From Adiantum capillus-veneris (lineage: Eukaryota > Streptophyta > Polypodiopsida > Polypodiales > Pteridaceae), in NCBI GenBank assembly GCA_014529385.2, contig CM043956.1, forward strand, positions 89,029,221-89,093,220: 64,000 nucleotides of DNA, read 5' to 3'. Both the position numbers and the translations under genes were made by a program. Below, piece by piece: positions 1 through 11,403 of this stretch. Numbering within the stretch: position 1 is the first letter of the stretch; each line of letters begins with the position of its first letter. The notes beneath the pieces were generated by a model that did not search any database, was not told where the DNA came from, and saw only the letters and a list, made by a program, of their open reading frames with translations.

Positions 1-640
1 AATAGTCAAAATTTCTTGGAATTTGGAGAATATTTGGGCCAGTAAGTGCCAAAGGAAAAAAATTAGGCCAAAGTTAGGCTTGATTTGATTATAACTTGCA
101 CAAAATTGGTTCAGATTCAATTTTGAAAGCTTCTGCGAGTTACTTGCATGGTAGAGAATATCTGGAAAACAAATCCTCTCATTTTTGCCAGATAGACATT
201 ATACGCGTATAATGTCTAATGGCCAGAACTAGAGCTTATTCGATTGGATTAAGCCTGTCAAAGTGTTCCACTTAACTCTAACAACCCATTTTACTAGTCA
301 AATCAGTGTGAAGAACATACATAGAGAACCAACCCTCCCCAAAAAAAACTTTGGACAAAAAGTACTCGCATGATCTTACTAATCAACATTGAATATTACG
401 ATAGTAAGTATCACTGCTTGACAAAGAATTGCAGAGTCTAAAGTTTTCTACAGATAGCCATCAACAAGGTCCAGCAAGCCAAGACCAATTCGAAGTACAA
501 TTAGTCAACCAATTGGAGAGCTGAAAGAATAGCCAGAATATGGAATGACAGAGCAAACTTTTGAGGTAAAAGGTTTCAATTGAGAGTTATGTGTTAAGGA
601 GGTGATGTATTTAAGATAAAAAAGAAATCTCCAAAGAGAC
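1..640 (+). other. Non-coding leader of old gypsy element G1
   Basis: No ORF of note. The stretch lies directly upstream of the decayed G1 gag region and occupies the same relative place as the G2 leader (35062..36708 on the other strand), so I infer it is the G1 5' untranslated leader. Its only striking structure is the perfect palindrome at 193..218. No LTR or primer-binding site of G1 is visible, so the G1 5' end must lie outside the window. Confidence 0.4.
193..218. repeat. 26-bp perfect palindrome in G1 leader
   Basis: The left arm TAGACATTATACG is followed immediately by its exact reverse complement, giving a CGCG centre. The design (TAGAC outer arm, CGCG centre) parallels the repeated palindromes in the leaders of the related element G2 (14550..15290 and 35343..35942). 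It could fold as a hairpin in RNA or act as a dimeric protein site; neither is shown. Confidence 0.85.
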
Positions 641-2459
641 CACCAATCACAAGGAGATCAGGTCAGCTCAGTGTCTACAAAAGAGAGTGTGACCCAAGAG
701 AGAATAGATCCACTAGCACCGTTATAGAAGACGATAGTGGAACCGACACCTCTTTAGAGAAATCTATTTACCTCATGGCTGACCAAAACACCACTGTTAA
801 TCGACCAAGCCAAGTGGGAAGAGGTAGAACCTCTAAGGACCAGTCGGATGATGAGGTTTACAACCCTTTACTTAGAAGGACCAAATGCCAATGGGGCTCT
901 AGTATATGCTTATGAAAGGGGACGCAAAAGCATATGTATTGAAGAAAAACTAGTCAAATAAGTGGACAACCTTCTAGTTCACGATGATGGGGATAGATTC
1001 CGTGATGATGAGAGACTACAATACCTCATTATTAAGGACCCGGAGAACTATAACAAATACGGGGATAATGTTGTAAAAGGGAAGATGGATTTTGAAATAA
1101 AAAACATACATCCTTGGATAGATCTTCCTAACGCCACCCTAGTGTTTGACAAGAAGACGACTAAAGTGACGACCAACAAAGGAATGGTAGGAATCTAAGA
1201 GTACCTGAATGGGAGAGTCAAAACGTATTTCCGATGTCTAGCACCTTACACATTTGAGTTAAGCACAAAAAATATTTTATAGTTGTTCTTGTATGAATCA
1301 AAAGAAGGGAGTCTCATAATATATGTAGACAAATAGGGACGAGAGTATGTGCGAATAGAGAAAGTGGAGGTAGAGATATTGATAGTTATTGAAGTAATTT
1401 CAACAGATCTAGTTTTGCAACTCAAGGACTAAAACCTACCCCTAGCAAGTCTACAAATCCCTTTGAGGAAATAGAGGATATGGCCAGATTTCCAATTAGA
1501 CAAGCTAGTGTGGTTGAAATTCCAAATTTTCCTTCATATCTCAACCCAAATCCTGAAACATTGCAATCTTGGTTACGACCCACAATAACGAGAGAACAAG
1601 AGTTCTTTAGAGGAGAAGTCCCTATTTCAAATGGATCATATGTGACCCCTATAGTCTCACCAATACCTACTTATTCTTACTCTTATCCCAAGGAGAGCAA
1701 GGGACCAACAATGGTGCCAACCACAATAGGATTCTCCTATATGGAGAGAATCAAGATGGAAAGAAGATTTGCAGTAGAACCACCTATTGAGAGGTCATAT
1801 AGAGGATACAAGATGAAAGAACCATTTGATGTGGCAGATTGAGACATGAACGAGAACCTGTGGGGAGAGGGATGAGGAGATTCCACAATTAGGTTGGTAG
1901 ATCACAGACGTGTTAGACCTTCTCAGGTCCGCAAATGGCTTAACAAGAAATATTAAGGGGAAAGAGACCGTAGAGACCACATGGCAACATTCTTGAGAGT
2001 GATCCGAGCAGAAGAGTTCAAGGACTTCGATACACAGTTTGCAGGATTTGGACTCACCTTGGAGGAAGACACCACCAACTGGTTTGATTCTATTGAAAGA
2101 TGGGATTTTGCAACCATCCAAGAAGTATTTGATGAATCAGTGGAGGAATTCTCCTAAAGAGGGATAGCCCACAATACGGTCTCTCAAATCCATAAGTTCA
2201 AGTAGAAAGAGGGAGAATCTATCAGAAAGGCAGCCCTACGATGGAAACGATACGTAAATTTTTGCCCAGTGGAAGAATTACCTACTCAATCCAGACTCAT
2301 GTTGATATTTATCCAAGGATTGAGAAATGCAGACCTTCAAAAGGATTTGGATATGAAGAAAAGTTACACTCTGAATGAGTTAACCAAAGAGGCTTTATTC
2401 CTAGTAGTAGATAATTGTGTGATTTACAAGGAAGGAGATCAAAGAGACAGAGATGATGA
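641..2459 (+). pseudogene. G1 gag remnant, 5' part (Ty3/gypsy)
   Basis: This is a decayed gag gene of an old Ty3/gypsy element. Open stretches at 962..1198, 1480..1842 and about 1890..2459 are separated by stops and frameshifts. The first matches the amino-terminal gag domain of G2 (34372..35061), sharing DDGDRFRD and a YGDNV.KGKM motif. The last matches the capsid part of G2 gag (31996..33852), including VDHRRxRPSQV, FAGFGLTLE, RGIAHNTVSQI and LPTQSRLMLIFIQGLRNADLQKDL. In-frame stops fall near 1954 (TAA), 2155 (TAA) and 2204 (TAG). The gene is cut at 2459 by the copia element and resumes at 8165. Product role is known for the family only: nucleocapsid and capsid of the virus-like particle. 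Confidence 0.8.
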
Positions 2460-3252
2460 TGTTAGGAAATAAGACGTAGCTAAATAGATAATTGAGTAGA
2501 TTACTTAATGGAGAGAGACAGATTTACATACACGAGATTATAGAGTAGAGAGAGAGAGAGAGCGTACACACGATATACGTGGTTCACCCAATGTGGGCTA
2601 CGTCCACGGGAAAGCAGCCACTCAATGGCTTTAGTACTTCAAAACAAGAAGTAATTTACAAAGGGATTATACCCTTAATGGAGCTCCCGCCTTGCTTCAC
2701 TCTCACCACCTCACACTCACCTTGTTGCATCAACTTCACACTATGAAATGTGTGTAGAAATTGCCTCCTTTTATAGGCCAAAAGGGCTGCCCTCTCTTAT
2801 GAGAGACATCCATGTGTAGCCGCCCTTGTTCGAATAAGTCCAAATCGGACCCTCCAATCCGCCCATGTGTGGCCGCCCTTGAGAAGACAAGTCCGCTTTT
2901 GAATTCGGCCACCGGCCACCGGCCATTGACTTCCAACCACCGGCCACCGGCCATTGACTTCCGACCACCGGCCATCGGCCATTGACTACTGGCCACCGGC
3001 CAACCGACCGGTTGTTTTCCGACCACTTTCCGGCCGCCGTCCGGCCATAATATTCCGGCGAAAAAAAAAAGTCTCGGGGGCCTCCGCCCCCGAGGCCTTT
3101 AAAGTTGCCCCTGATTCTTGTCCGTGAAAATTTTGGTTTCCGGTGAGTGATTTTCCTTCACGCACGATGGCTTCTCCTCATAATGGGGGCCTTACAAATG
3201 TGCGCTTTTACCACTGAAAATTACAAGGGTAAATCAGGCTCCATACTTAACA
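2460..3252 (-). repeat. 3' LTR of the copia element
   Basis: 793 bp, nearly identical to 7367..8164. It contains a short (GA)n tract near 2545 and a GC-rich minisatellite at about 2905..3010 built on CCGGCCACCGGCCATTGACT, where copy number and sequence differ between the LTRs. Long ORFs on the - strand here are only translations of this minisatellite. Confidence 0.93.
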
Positions 3253-3263
3253 ATCTCCCACTT
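3253..3263 (-). promoter_or_regulatory. Polypurine tract of the copia element
   Basis: On the - strand AAGTGGGAGAT abuts the 3' LTR. Its position and composition fit the plus-strand primer of plant copia elements. Confidence 0.75.
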
Positions 3264-3291
3264 GGAGACTGATCTCCAAACCAAACCTGTG

Positions 3292-3397
3292 ACTGCTTTC
3301 CATTCTGGCTTCTTATCGTTGAATGCCGATTGAAGATGAGCAAAACTGCTTTCCATTCTGGCTTCTTATCGTTGAATGCCGATTGAAGATGAGCAAA
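3292..3397. repeat. 53-bp tandem duplication at the end of copia pol
   Basis: Two copies of a 53-bp sequence beginning ACTGCTTTCCATTCTGG lie head to tail at 3292..3344 and 3345..3397. The pol stop codon (3366..3368) is inside the second copy, so the duplication may have changed the extreme carboxyl terminus or only the 3' untranslated part. Confidence 0.9.
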
Positions 3398-6300
3398 AGC
3401 TCAACTTCTCCTTGTTGACCACCTTTGTAAACATGTCTGCAGGATTTTCACTTGTATGCACCTTTCCTAGCTTTAGTTGTCCCTCTTCCAAAAGAGTGCG
3501 TATGAAGTGATATCTCACCTCAATGTGCTTTGTCCTTGAATGAAAGGTTGAGTTCTTCGCAAGATGGATAGCGCTTTCGCTATCACTATACAAGACACAA
3601 TTGTCTTGTTTGAATCCAAGCTCTTCTAAGAATCTGTGAAGCCACATAATTTCTTTGCTTGCCTCCGTCATTGCTACATACTCTACTTCCGTGGTAGAAA
3701 GTGAAACCACTTTTTGCAGCTTTGAAGCGCAGCTTACTGCTGTGCCTCCAACCATGAACACATAGCCAGTAGTGCTCCTTCGAGTATCTTTGTCACCTGC
3801 CATATCTGCATCAGCATACCCTTCTAGAAAAATATCAGTTCCTCCAAAATACAAAGCATTTGTTGTTGTCCCTTTTAGATACCTAATTATCCACTTCACA
3901 GCTTGCCAATGCTCTTTACCTGGGTTGTCCATGAACCTACTCACAACTCCCACTGCATGTGCAATGTCTGGCCTTGTCCAGACCATAGCATACATTAGAG
4001 AACCTACCGCTGCAGCATATGGAACTTTAGACATATAGGCTATCTCCTCTTGTGTCTTTGGACACATATCCTTCGTTAGTTTAAAATGACCAGCCAAAGG
4101 TGTAGAAACTGGTTTTGCATTTTGCATTGCAAACCTTTCTAGTACCTTCTTGATGTAATCTTCTTGAGATAGCTTTATTGTTTTCTTCGTCCTGTCCCTT
4201 GATATTTTTATACCAAGTATCCTCTTTGCAGCACCTAAATCTTTCATTGAAAAAGATTTGGACAGCTCCTCTTTTAGGTCTTTGATGTCCTGCATGTTAG
4301 CACTTGCAATCAACATGTCATCAACATACAACATTAGGATGATGAATTTCCCATCTCCCAAATTCTTTGTGTAGACACAGTGATCCGAGTTGCATCTTGT
4401 GAATCCATGATCCAACATCCATCGATCAAACTTCAAGTAACATTGTCTTGATGCTTGCTTTAAACCATATAAGCTCTTCTTTAATCTGCAAACCATTTTC
4501 TCCTTACCTTTTAATTCATACCCCTTTGGTTGAAGCATGTAGATTTCCTCCTCTAGGTCACCGTGAGGGAATGCCGTATTTACATCCATTTGCTCGAGAT
4601 TTAGATCATGAGTAGCCACAAGGCTTAAGACAAGCCTAATTGAGTTCATTTTTACAACAGGAGAAAATATTTCATTGAAGTCAATACCTTTCTTTTGAGA
4701 AAAAACTTTTACCACAAGCCTAGACTTGTACCTTTTCTTCCCACATTCTTCTTCCTTTAGCTTGTACACCCATTTGTTTTGAAGTGCCCGCTTACCTTTA
4801 GGCAACTCAACCAACTCCCATGTTTGGTTGCGATGTAGTGAGTCCATCTCCACTTGCATGCTCTTCGTCCATTCTTCTTTGGATTCATGTTGCATAGCTT
4901 CTTCATATGATTCCGGCTCTCCAGAATCTAAGATCAAGAGATGGTTGAAGGAAGGAATAAACCTTTCTGGAGGTCTACTTGCTCTTGTAGATCTTCGGGG
5001 AATAGGTTGAGGCTCCTCATTTGGTTGACGTTGTTGCACATTGTCACCGTTTACAGTCCTTGAGTCTTCACCGTCCTCAAGCTCCATGTACTCATCACCT
5101 GTTTCTTTTGTTTGTTTTCTTTCCAAGTAATCTTTGTACATATTTTGTTCGTTAAAAATTACATCCCTACTCCTTAAGATTTTACCATCTTCAGGCTTCC
5201 ATAGGCGATACCCAAAGTCTCCTTCTCCATAGCCAATGAAGAAACACTTTTTGGACTTTGCATCTAGCCTTGATCTTAGGCTTCTATCTATGTGCATGGA
5301 AGCCTCACACCCAAACACTTTGAGAAATGCATAATTCACCGGTTTACCTGTCCATGCCTCTTCTGGAACTCCCCCATCCAATGCCGTTGAGGGTGACCGA
5401 TTGATTAAGTACACAGACGTACTTACAGCTTCCGCCCAAAGCTCAAGCGGTAGGCCTGCATGTAGCCGCATGCTTCGTGCTCGTTCCATGATTGTCCTTT
5501 TCATCCTTTCCGAAATCCCATTTTTTTGAGGTGTCCTTGGGGTTGTCCTTTGAGTCCGAATGCCATTGCTAGCACAAAAGCTTTCAAAAGCTTGGCTGCA
5601 ATATTCACCTCCATTGTCGGATCTGAGGCATTTAACCTTGGTACCTGTTTCATTCTCCACAAAGGCTTTCCACCTTTGAAATATGGAAAATACATCGGAT
5701 TTATTCTTCATGACATAAACCCATGTTTTTCTAGTCGCATCGTCTATGAATGTTACATAGTACAATGAGCCACCAAGTGATGGTGTACTTGCAAGACCCC
5801 AAACATCAGAATGAACCAACTCAAGTTTTTTATTTTTTCTTTCATTTCCTGATTTTTGAAATTTTACCCTCTTTTGTTTACCATAAACACAATCTTCACA
5901 GAACTCTAAGTCCACTTCTTTCAAACCTGGTAGAAGCTTCTTTGTTTGAAGGATTTGCATTCCTTTGGCACTCATATGCCCAAGTCGGTAGTGCCACACC
6001 GCACTGTCAAATTTTGTAGTTGCTGCACAAGCTGAAGGTTGCGTGCTAACAGTACACAAGTAAAGTGTACCGACTTTTTCACCCTTGGCAACCACCAAAG
6101 ATCCTTTTGAGATCTTCCACCGTTTGTTTCCGAATGAAATGTTGTGACCTTCATCGTCCAATTGTCTTGTAGAGATCAATTTTTTGCGAAGAGAAGGAAC
6201 ATGCCTAACATCTTTAAGCTTCCATTCATTTCCGTTAGCAGTTTTGACAGAAACTGTACCTTTGCCGACAATCTCACAAGCTTCATCATCCCCCAAGTAT

Positions 6301-6536
6301 ACATACCCAAAATTACCTTTCGTGTAATCTTGGAAATGTTGCTTGTGTGGTGTCGCATGGAATGAAGCACCGGAATCTACTATCCATGAATTAGATACAT
6401 TGTCTAATGAGAGAATTAGAGCATCTTGCTCTACTTTACCTGCCACATTGGACTCCGATGTTGTCTTGTTGTCTTGAGACTCAGTCTCCTTCTTCTTCTT
6501 GGACCAGCAATCCTTCTTGACGTGGCCCTTCTTGAT
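3366..6536 (-). pseudogene. Copia pol: protease, integrase, RT, RNase H
   Basis: About 1055 codons, open throughout. Domains in order: end of the zinc knuckle (GHVKKDCWSKKK), aspartic protease with WIVDSGASFHAT, GAG-pre-integrase HHCC finger (HYRLGHM ... CEDCVYGK), integrase core with HSDVWG, RSDNGGEY and a SERMKRT glutamate, RT with FNEIFSPVVKM, MDVNTAF and YVDDML, and RNase H with LYSDSESAIHLAKN and ENPADMFTK. All catalytic residues I can check are present. A few positions depart from the usual plant consensus (KVFSQKKG for KGFSQKEG). The frame stays open to a Met at 6704, but upstream of about 6536 it runs out of frame over gag; natural expression would be as a gag-pol fusion. The 46-bp duplication at 6490..6581 breaks that fusion. 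It copies RNA to DNA and inserts it in the host nucleus. Confidence 0.9.
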
Positions 6537-7302
6537 TCTTCTTCTTGGACCAGCAATCCTTCTTGACGTGGCCTTTCTTGCCGCAGTTCCAACATTCAAG
6601 AACTGACTTTGTGCGTAACATGCTCCACCTTGAGCGATCACGACCCTTTTGGTTTTTGAACCTCTCCTTAGGCCTTCCTCTTGTTTCCACTGATAGTGAA
6701 GCACTTGATGATTCTCCTGTGCTTCTCCTTCGCATTTCCTCGCTTAGGAGAACACCCACAACATCATCAAACTTAAGAGTATTTGTGCCAGAGATAGAAT
6801 TACTTGCAGCCATCACAAGGCTGTCCCAACTATCCGGTAGAGATGATAGTATAAGGAGAGCTCGTACTTCGTCATCGAAATTGATTTTCACTGATCGAAG
6901 TTGACTTATGTTTGTGTTAATGTCATTTAGGTGTTCTGCAACTGAACCATTCTCTGCCATCTTTAGATTGAACAAGCGCTTCATAAGAAATACCTTATTG
7001 GATGCCGATGGTTTCTCGTAGAAGTCGTCAAGTGACTTCATCAAGTCCTCTGTGGTCTTCATCTCCGAAACATTGAAGGCCACCGTTGACGCCAAGATTA
7101 ACCGGATTGTTCCCAGTGCCTTTCGATCAAGGACAATCCATGCTTCATCTGCCATTGTTGCGGGCTTCTTCGCAAGACCGCCTAGTGGCAAATAGAGGTC
7201 CTTCTGGTAGAGATAGTCTTCAATCTGCATCTTCCAATGTTGGTAGTTTTTGCCGTTGAACTTCTCAATCTTGAGCTTCCCTTCCTGAGCCATAACTCCC
7301 AC
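6481..7302 (-). pseudogene. Copia gag (nucleocapsid/capsid)
   Basis: 273 codons starting at ATG 7302 just inside the PBS; a second Met four codons later (MAQEGKLKIEKFNGKNY) is an alternative start. The UBN2-type gag body shows FNGKNYQHWK, LPLGG and SLPDSWDSL. Near residues 237-250 there is one CCHC knuckle, CWNCGKKGHVKKDC. The last ~20 residues (NQEGPRQEGLLVQEEEGD) are an artefact of the 46-bp duplication. Gag packages the element RNA into particles in the cytoplasm. Apart from the terminal frameshift the protein looks intact. Confidence 0.88.
6490..6581. repeat. 46-bp tandem duplication that frameshifts gag-pol
   Basis: Positions 6490..6534 and 6536..6580 match with one mismatch (6528 C against 6574 T) at a period of 46 bp. 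It repeats the codons for the zinc-knuckle end (GHVKKDCWSKKK). Because 46 is not a multiple of three, the gag frame runs to a stop at 6481 while pol continues in another frame. Confidence 0.92.
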
Positions 7303-7352
7303 TCAATTCAAGGAATTCTTTCCTTGAGATAATTTAGCTACGAGCAAACCTT

Positions 7353-7364
7353 GCTCTGATACCA
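7353..7364 (-). promoter_or_regulatory. Primer-binding site, initiator Met-tRNA
   Basis: TGGTATCAGAGC on the - strand, two bases inside the 5' LTR. This is the standard PBS of plant copia elements, complementary to the 3' end of cytosolic initiator tRNA-Met. Confidence 0.93.
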
Positions 7365-7366
7365 GT

Positions 7367-8164
7367 TGTTAGGAAATAAGACGTAGCTAACTAGATAATT
7401 GAGTAGATTACTTAATGGAGAGAGACAGATTTAGATACACGAGATTATAGAGTAGAGAGAGAGAGAGAGAGAGTACACACGATATACGTGGTTCACCCAA
7501 TGTGGGCTACGTCCACGGGAAAGCAGCCACTCAATGGCTTTAGTACTTCAAAACAAGAAGTAATTTACAAAGGGATTATACCTTTAATGGAGCTCCCGCC
7601 TTGCTTCACTCTCACCACCTCACACTCACCTTGTTGCATCAACTTCATACTATGAAATGTGTGTAGAAATGGCCTCCTTTTATAGGCCAAAAGGGCTGCC
7701 CTCTCTTATGAGAGACATCCATGTGTAGCCGCCCTTGTGCGAATAAGTCCAAATCGGCGGACCCTCCAATCCACCCATGTGTGGCCGCCCTTGAGAAGAC
7801 AAGTCCGCTTTTGAATTCGGCCACCGGCCACCGGCCATTGACTTCCGACCACCGGCCACCGGCCATTGACTTCCGACCACCGGCCATCGGCCATTGACTA
7901 CTGGCCACCGGCCAACCAACCGGTTGTTTTCCGACCACTTTCCGGCCGCCGTCCGGCCATAATATTCCGGCGAAAAAAAAAAGTCTCGGGGGCCTCCGCC
8001 CCCGAGGCCTTTAAAGTTGCCCCTGATTCTTGTCCGTGAAAATTTTGGTTTCCGGTGAGTGATTTTCGTTCACGCACGATGGCTTCTCCTCATAATGGGG
8101 GCCTTACAAATGTGCGTTTTTACCACTGAAAATTACAAGGGTAAATCAGGCTCCATACTTAACA
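7367..8164 (-). repeat. 5' LTR of the copia element
   Basis: 798 bp, with the same ends and internal minisatellite as 2460..3252. It should hold the promoter; a TATAAAA box is at 7678..7684. Small differences from the 3' LTR (GA tract length, a 3-bp insertion near 7756) show limited divergence since insertion. Confidence 0.93.
7678..7684 (-). promoter_or_regulatory. TATA box of the copia 5' LTR
   Basis: TATAAAA on the - strand in GGCCTATAAAAGG context. The same box is in the other LTR and in the solo LTR. Transcription would start roughly 25-35 bp downstream, near 7650, making 7685..8164 the U3 region. Start site is inference. Confidence 0.6.
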
Positions 8165-9756
8165 GATGATTCATCATCTCAACAAAGTGGAACTAAGTCC
8201 ATGAAATTAGTACAACAAAATGAACCGGCAATAAATCAAGAGAGACTCATAGATGAGGTGTTGAAGAGGATTATTCCATTTGCTAAGCCGCAGGCTAAGC
8301 AACTAAAGTAGTGTGCCATCAGACAAATATGGATGAATTACATGACTAAAGAGTTCTAGTACAATAAGGGCTATGTGCGAGAACGATAGTATTTTCCCCA
8401 GGCACAAGTAGCACTGTCTCAAATACCACCAATGCCTAGATATACGGTAGGGAATTTCCCAGGACCAGTTGCGGTTGAGAGACCACAACCAATTTTGGAG
8501 AAACAACCACCACTCCCAGGAGCAAGACCAATAGGTGTGAGGTATACGCCCACTATGGAAGAACCAGAGGAACAAGCCTTAGTGCCTGTACCTGTCTATT
8601 ACGAAGAGCCAAGTGGAACTATGGCTTGTTATGCATACAACCCACTAGAAGAATTGAGAGCACTAGAACCATGGAGCATGGTCGGTAATGTTAGACCATC
8701 AACAGTGGCACAAGATGCAAGAAAGTAGATATATTTTGGATGAGAGAACATTGTTGTTCATAGCCAATGGGGGCTTCAATGGACCGAGACTTACTTACCA
8801 ACAAAGGTGAGTTCAAGGACCACCAAGACAACCACTAGACCATGCTATAAGTGTGGAGGCGACCACCTCATGAAAGACTGCCCATATACGGAAATTATCC
8901 AAGTCAATGCATATTGTCCAGATAGTAGCATCAATCATTTGATTGCCAATTGTCCAAAAAATCCAAACAAAGTGTTTAAACATCTTGGAGGTGATCCCTT
9001 CAAGCAGTGGTTCAAAAAACAAAACAGTAATACATATACAGATTATCACATGAGCTCAAGATCAAAAAGAGAAATGGGGATCCATAATCAAAGAACCAAG
9101 ACTAAAATCACCTAGCATCGAACAAAAAATCCAACAAAACACATGGAAGGCTAGGAAAGCACGTGGGGAAGTTAGGAAAGAAAGAGAACAAAGTGCCCTA
9201 GTGGAAGAATTAGAACAAACCAAACACAGATTGGAAAAATTTGAAAGACAAACTATCTAGAAACCAAAAAATCCGGAAGACATAGAGCCGAAGAAAAAAG
9301 GGAATTCAAAAGTACGAGATCAGGAGGATCTGTGCTAGTCAAAAAAGTAAACGAACATCTAGACGCACTCTTGAAGGCATATGAATCAAGGCTTAAAATC
9401 AACCAAACGCAAGAACAAAGATGGTTGACATATCCCTATGTAGAGCTAGATCAACAAAGACTGGAAATGTGTCAAAAGATGATACAAATAGCCCAAACCC
9501 TACTAGAGTAACCTGCAAGAAAACCAGAGGAGTGGGTAGAACTTCCAGTATCAATACCAAGAACCCCTCCAACACAAGCATTTGAAAGGATAGCTATTAG
9601 TCCAGAAATAAGATTGGAACCAAAAAAAACAATTGAAAAACTTGAGATAGTGATGAAAACAACATATTAAATGTGTGAAGGTTTTCAACCTATCATATAG
9701 AAAATGTATAAGGGGGAAAAAGGCTTGAATGATATCTGGAGGCAAATAAGGGAAGC
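8165..9756 (+). pseudogene. G1 gag remnant, 3' part, and start of pol
   Basis: Continues the G1 gag after the copia insertion, starting with the duplicated gatga. Matches to G2 gag include QIPPMPRYTxGNxPGP, ERPQPIL, LPGxRPIGVRYTPT and the zinc-knuckle region near 8840..8950. The first knuckle (CYKCGGDHLMKDC) is intact in CX2CX3HX4C form; the second has lost a cysteine (CPDSSINHLIANC). Around 9420 it enters the gag/pol junction, where LEQRWMTYPY of G2 is QEQRWLTYPY here, then pol sequence down to 9756, where G2 is inserted. Stops are frequent (for example 8309 TAG, 8727 TAG, 9257 TAG, 9509 TAA). Confidence 0.8.
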
Positions 9757-10381
9757 TATTTTAGGGATTGACTACTCCCTTGTTCATACTCAAGAGAACG
9801 ACACAGACAACATACTTATCATCCGATGACACGACTAACCCGTAGGTGCACGTAGGCAATCTCGTTAGCTTGTCAGGCTGAGACCAATCTACACATACGC
9901 ACTTTTATGATGCATCAATCATTAACTCTGGTAGAATGCAACCCACTCTATCCCTAAACGCTCATAACACCATTTACACTTCCAATGAACTCGGAATCGC
10001 ATCAAACTTACTAGGCACCATCCGCTCACTAGGATATACTTACCTATAAGTCTAATCTCACCAGATTTGAACCCTAGTTATTTCGAACACAGTCGCGATA
10101 GACTAACAGGTCATAATCCAAAAGTGGGCGAAACTTAAGTTTATGAGTATCTATGTGTAGCTAATCTCTTTCTCATTCCATAAAGCACCTGATTGTTGAA
10201 AACAGACACTGTTTGTGCTACTTACAAGCAAAACAAGCTTGAGGAAGGATCGATCGCGAGCAGCTCGAAAGTGTGAATGCGTGGCGTGGGCGCGTAGCTC
10301 TCGGAGAGACTACCGTGATGGTGTAGTCACGTCGTAAATCCGGTGAGGGAGAAGCGCATAGCAAAGAGGATAAGACACACA

Positions 10382-10383
<2 letters not shown>

Positions 10384-10448
<65 letters not shown>

Positions 10449-10455
10449 TCTCTGG
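10384..10455. repeat. (CT)n microsatellite in G2 3' LTR
   Basis: About 70 bp of near-pure CT. The equivalent tract in the 5' LTR (about 37333..37360) is far shorter. The - strand ORF over it (ERERER...) is not a gene. Confidence 0.9.
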
Positions 10456-10502
10456 CTCGTACGACACAGAATTAATATCCAAATGTCCTTCAAAAATGGT
10501 TC

Positions 10503-10532
10503 TAAGGTGACTTTTATACTTTAGTCACCTTA
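10503..10532 (-). promoter_or_regulatory. TATA box inside an inverted repeat, G2 3' LTR
   Basis: Perfect 10-bp arms TAAGGTGACT and AGTCACCTTA enclose a 10-bp loop; TATAAAA on the - strand lies at the arm-loop boundary (10512..10518). The same structure is in the 5' LTR at 37409..37438, where it would be the active promoter. Confidence 0.7.
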
Positions 10533-10728
10533 GCTCAAAATTGTACATGGGGTTCTCTTACTCATTATTACAAAGTGTGAACAAATCTAAGTCCTGACTA
10601 ACTGATTAATCTTTACATAACCCAGACGAATGGATCAAAATGATAAGACGTCTTTGACATAAAATGGGAATTTGATATGCTTTACAAGATGGGCTCATTA
10701 CAACAGTTGGACAAATGGGGCTCCAACA

Positions 10729-10741
10729 CTCCCCCCCTCCT
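10729..10741 (-). promoter_or_regulatory. Polypurine tract of G2
   Basis: AGGAGGGGGGGAG on the - strand abuts the 3' LTR, the expected place of the plus-strand primer. A near-identical tract occurs in each internal unit (16909..16924 and equivalents). Confidence 0.85.
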
Positions 10742-10776
10742 AATTCATGTCTACCACGACATGATCGTCTTTGTCT

Positions 10777-11355
10777 TCATTGTCGTTGTCGTCTTTCTTG
10801 GTTGATTTGATGTAGAAACACATCATATCGCATAGACTCGCTTGCCATTAATGGGCCAAATTTTTTTGACTTGTACATGAAGAAGCCTGTGTAAAATTCT
10901 TCTTCGAAGGTTTGGAGATGGTAGCTTGGCAGAAACATTAACCGTCTGAAATAGGCATACAATACTGGCTCTGTAGGTGGCCCACTTAGATCGTATGACA
11001 GCTCTGAGATGCTTCTTTTGGTATTCATATACTCTGATGTCCAGCTTTTTGAGAAGACTGTGAGACAAGCCAAAAAGGTTCGAGCTATTTTACATAGCAT
11101 CTTGCAGGATAGGTCGGGAGAGCCTCCGAATTCTGTGATGGCGCCCTGAAGGGTTTTCACCATGTAAGAACCGGATATTCTCTCTCCCTCTGCTGGCCCT
11201 GGCAATACTGGATAATTTAGCCATGTCGGATTTCTGCTCTGTAGTGCTTTATGTTGGCTGTAGGTGTATGCTCGGGGAGTTGGGCAAAAAGTTATGTCAT
11301 TCCTCAGCTCAGGCGATGCGTTGACTAAGTGGATCAGGTTATTAGGATGATCCAA
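10777..11355 (-). pseudogene. G2 ORF3, carboxyl-terminal segment
   Basis: About 190 codons in the same frame as 11404..11820 but separated by an in-frame TAG at 11404. The sequence is globular in appearance (SGSYMVKTLQGAITEFGG, SCKMLCKIARTFLACL, SELSYDLSGPPTEPVLYAYF) and ends 36 bp before the PPT. I recognise no family. Position between integrase and PPT is where plant gypsy elements may carry env-like or other extra ORFs, but no membrane segment or signal peptide is visible, so it is not evidently an envelope protein. Confidence 0.6.
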
Positions 11356-11403
11356 GAGCCATTGACGCCTCCACTTTGGCTGGCTGTCTACTATTCTGTT
11401 TTG

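Larger units (their letters stand above)
2460..8164 (-). mobile_element. Complete Ty1/copia LTR retrotransposon, nested in G1
   Basis: Two LTRs (2460..3252 and 7367..8164) start TGTTAGG and end CTTAACA. A 5-bp target duplication gatga flanks the element at 2455..2459 and 8165..8169. Read on the - strand the order is 5' LTR, initiator-Met PBS, gag, protease, integrase, RT, RNase H, PPT, 3' LTR, which is the copia order. The host sequence on either side joins into one gag reading region of G1, proving insertion into that older element. The gag-pol frame is broken once by a 46-bp tandem duplication, so this copy looks non-autonomous. A third LTR of the family is the solo LTR at 45265..46082. Confidence 0.95.
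9757..10728 (-). repeat. 3' LTR of G2
   Basis: 972 bp, collinear with 36709..37634 and longer mainly through an expanded (CT)n tract. The first dinucleotide is TA instead of TG, a probable point change. It ends GGGGCTCCAACA and contains a partial copy of the leader palindrome near 10091..10104 (TCGCGATAGACTA). Confidence 0.93.

Noticed and set aside
2736-3026. ORFs in the copia LTRs (also 7645..7938 and 45577..45995)
   Set aside because: They translate the CCGGCCATTGACT minisatellite and differ between LTR copies by frameshifts.
10218-10493. - strand ORF with a long Glu-Arg repeat
   Set aside because: It is the (CT)n microsatellite of the G2 LTR read as codons.
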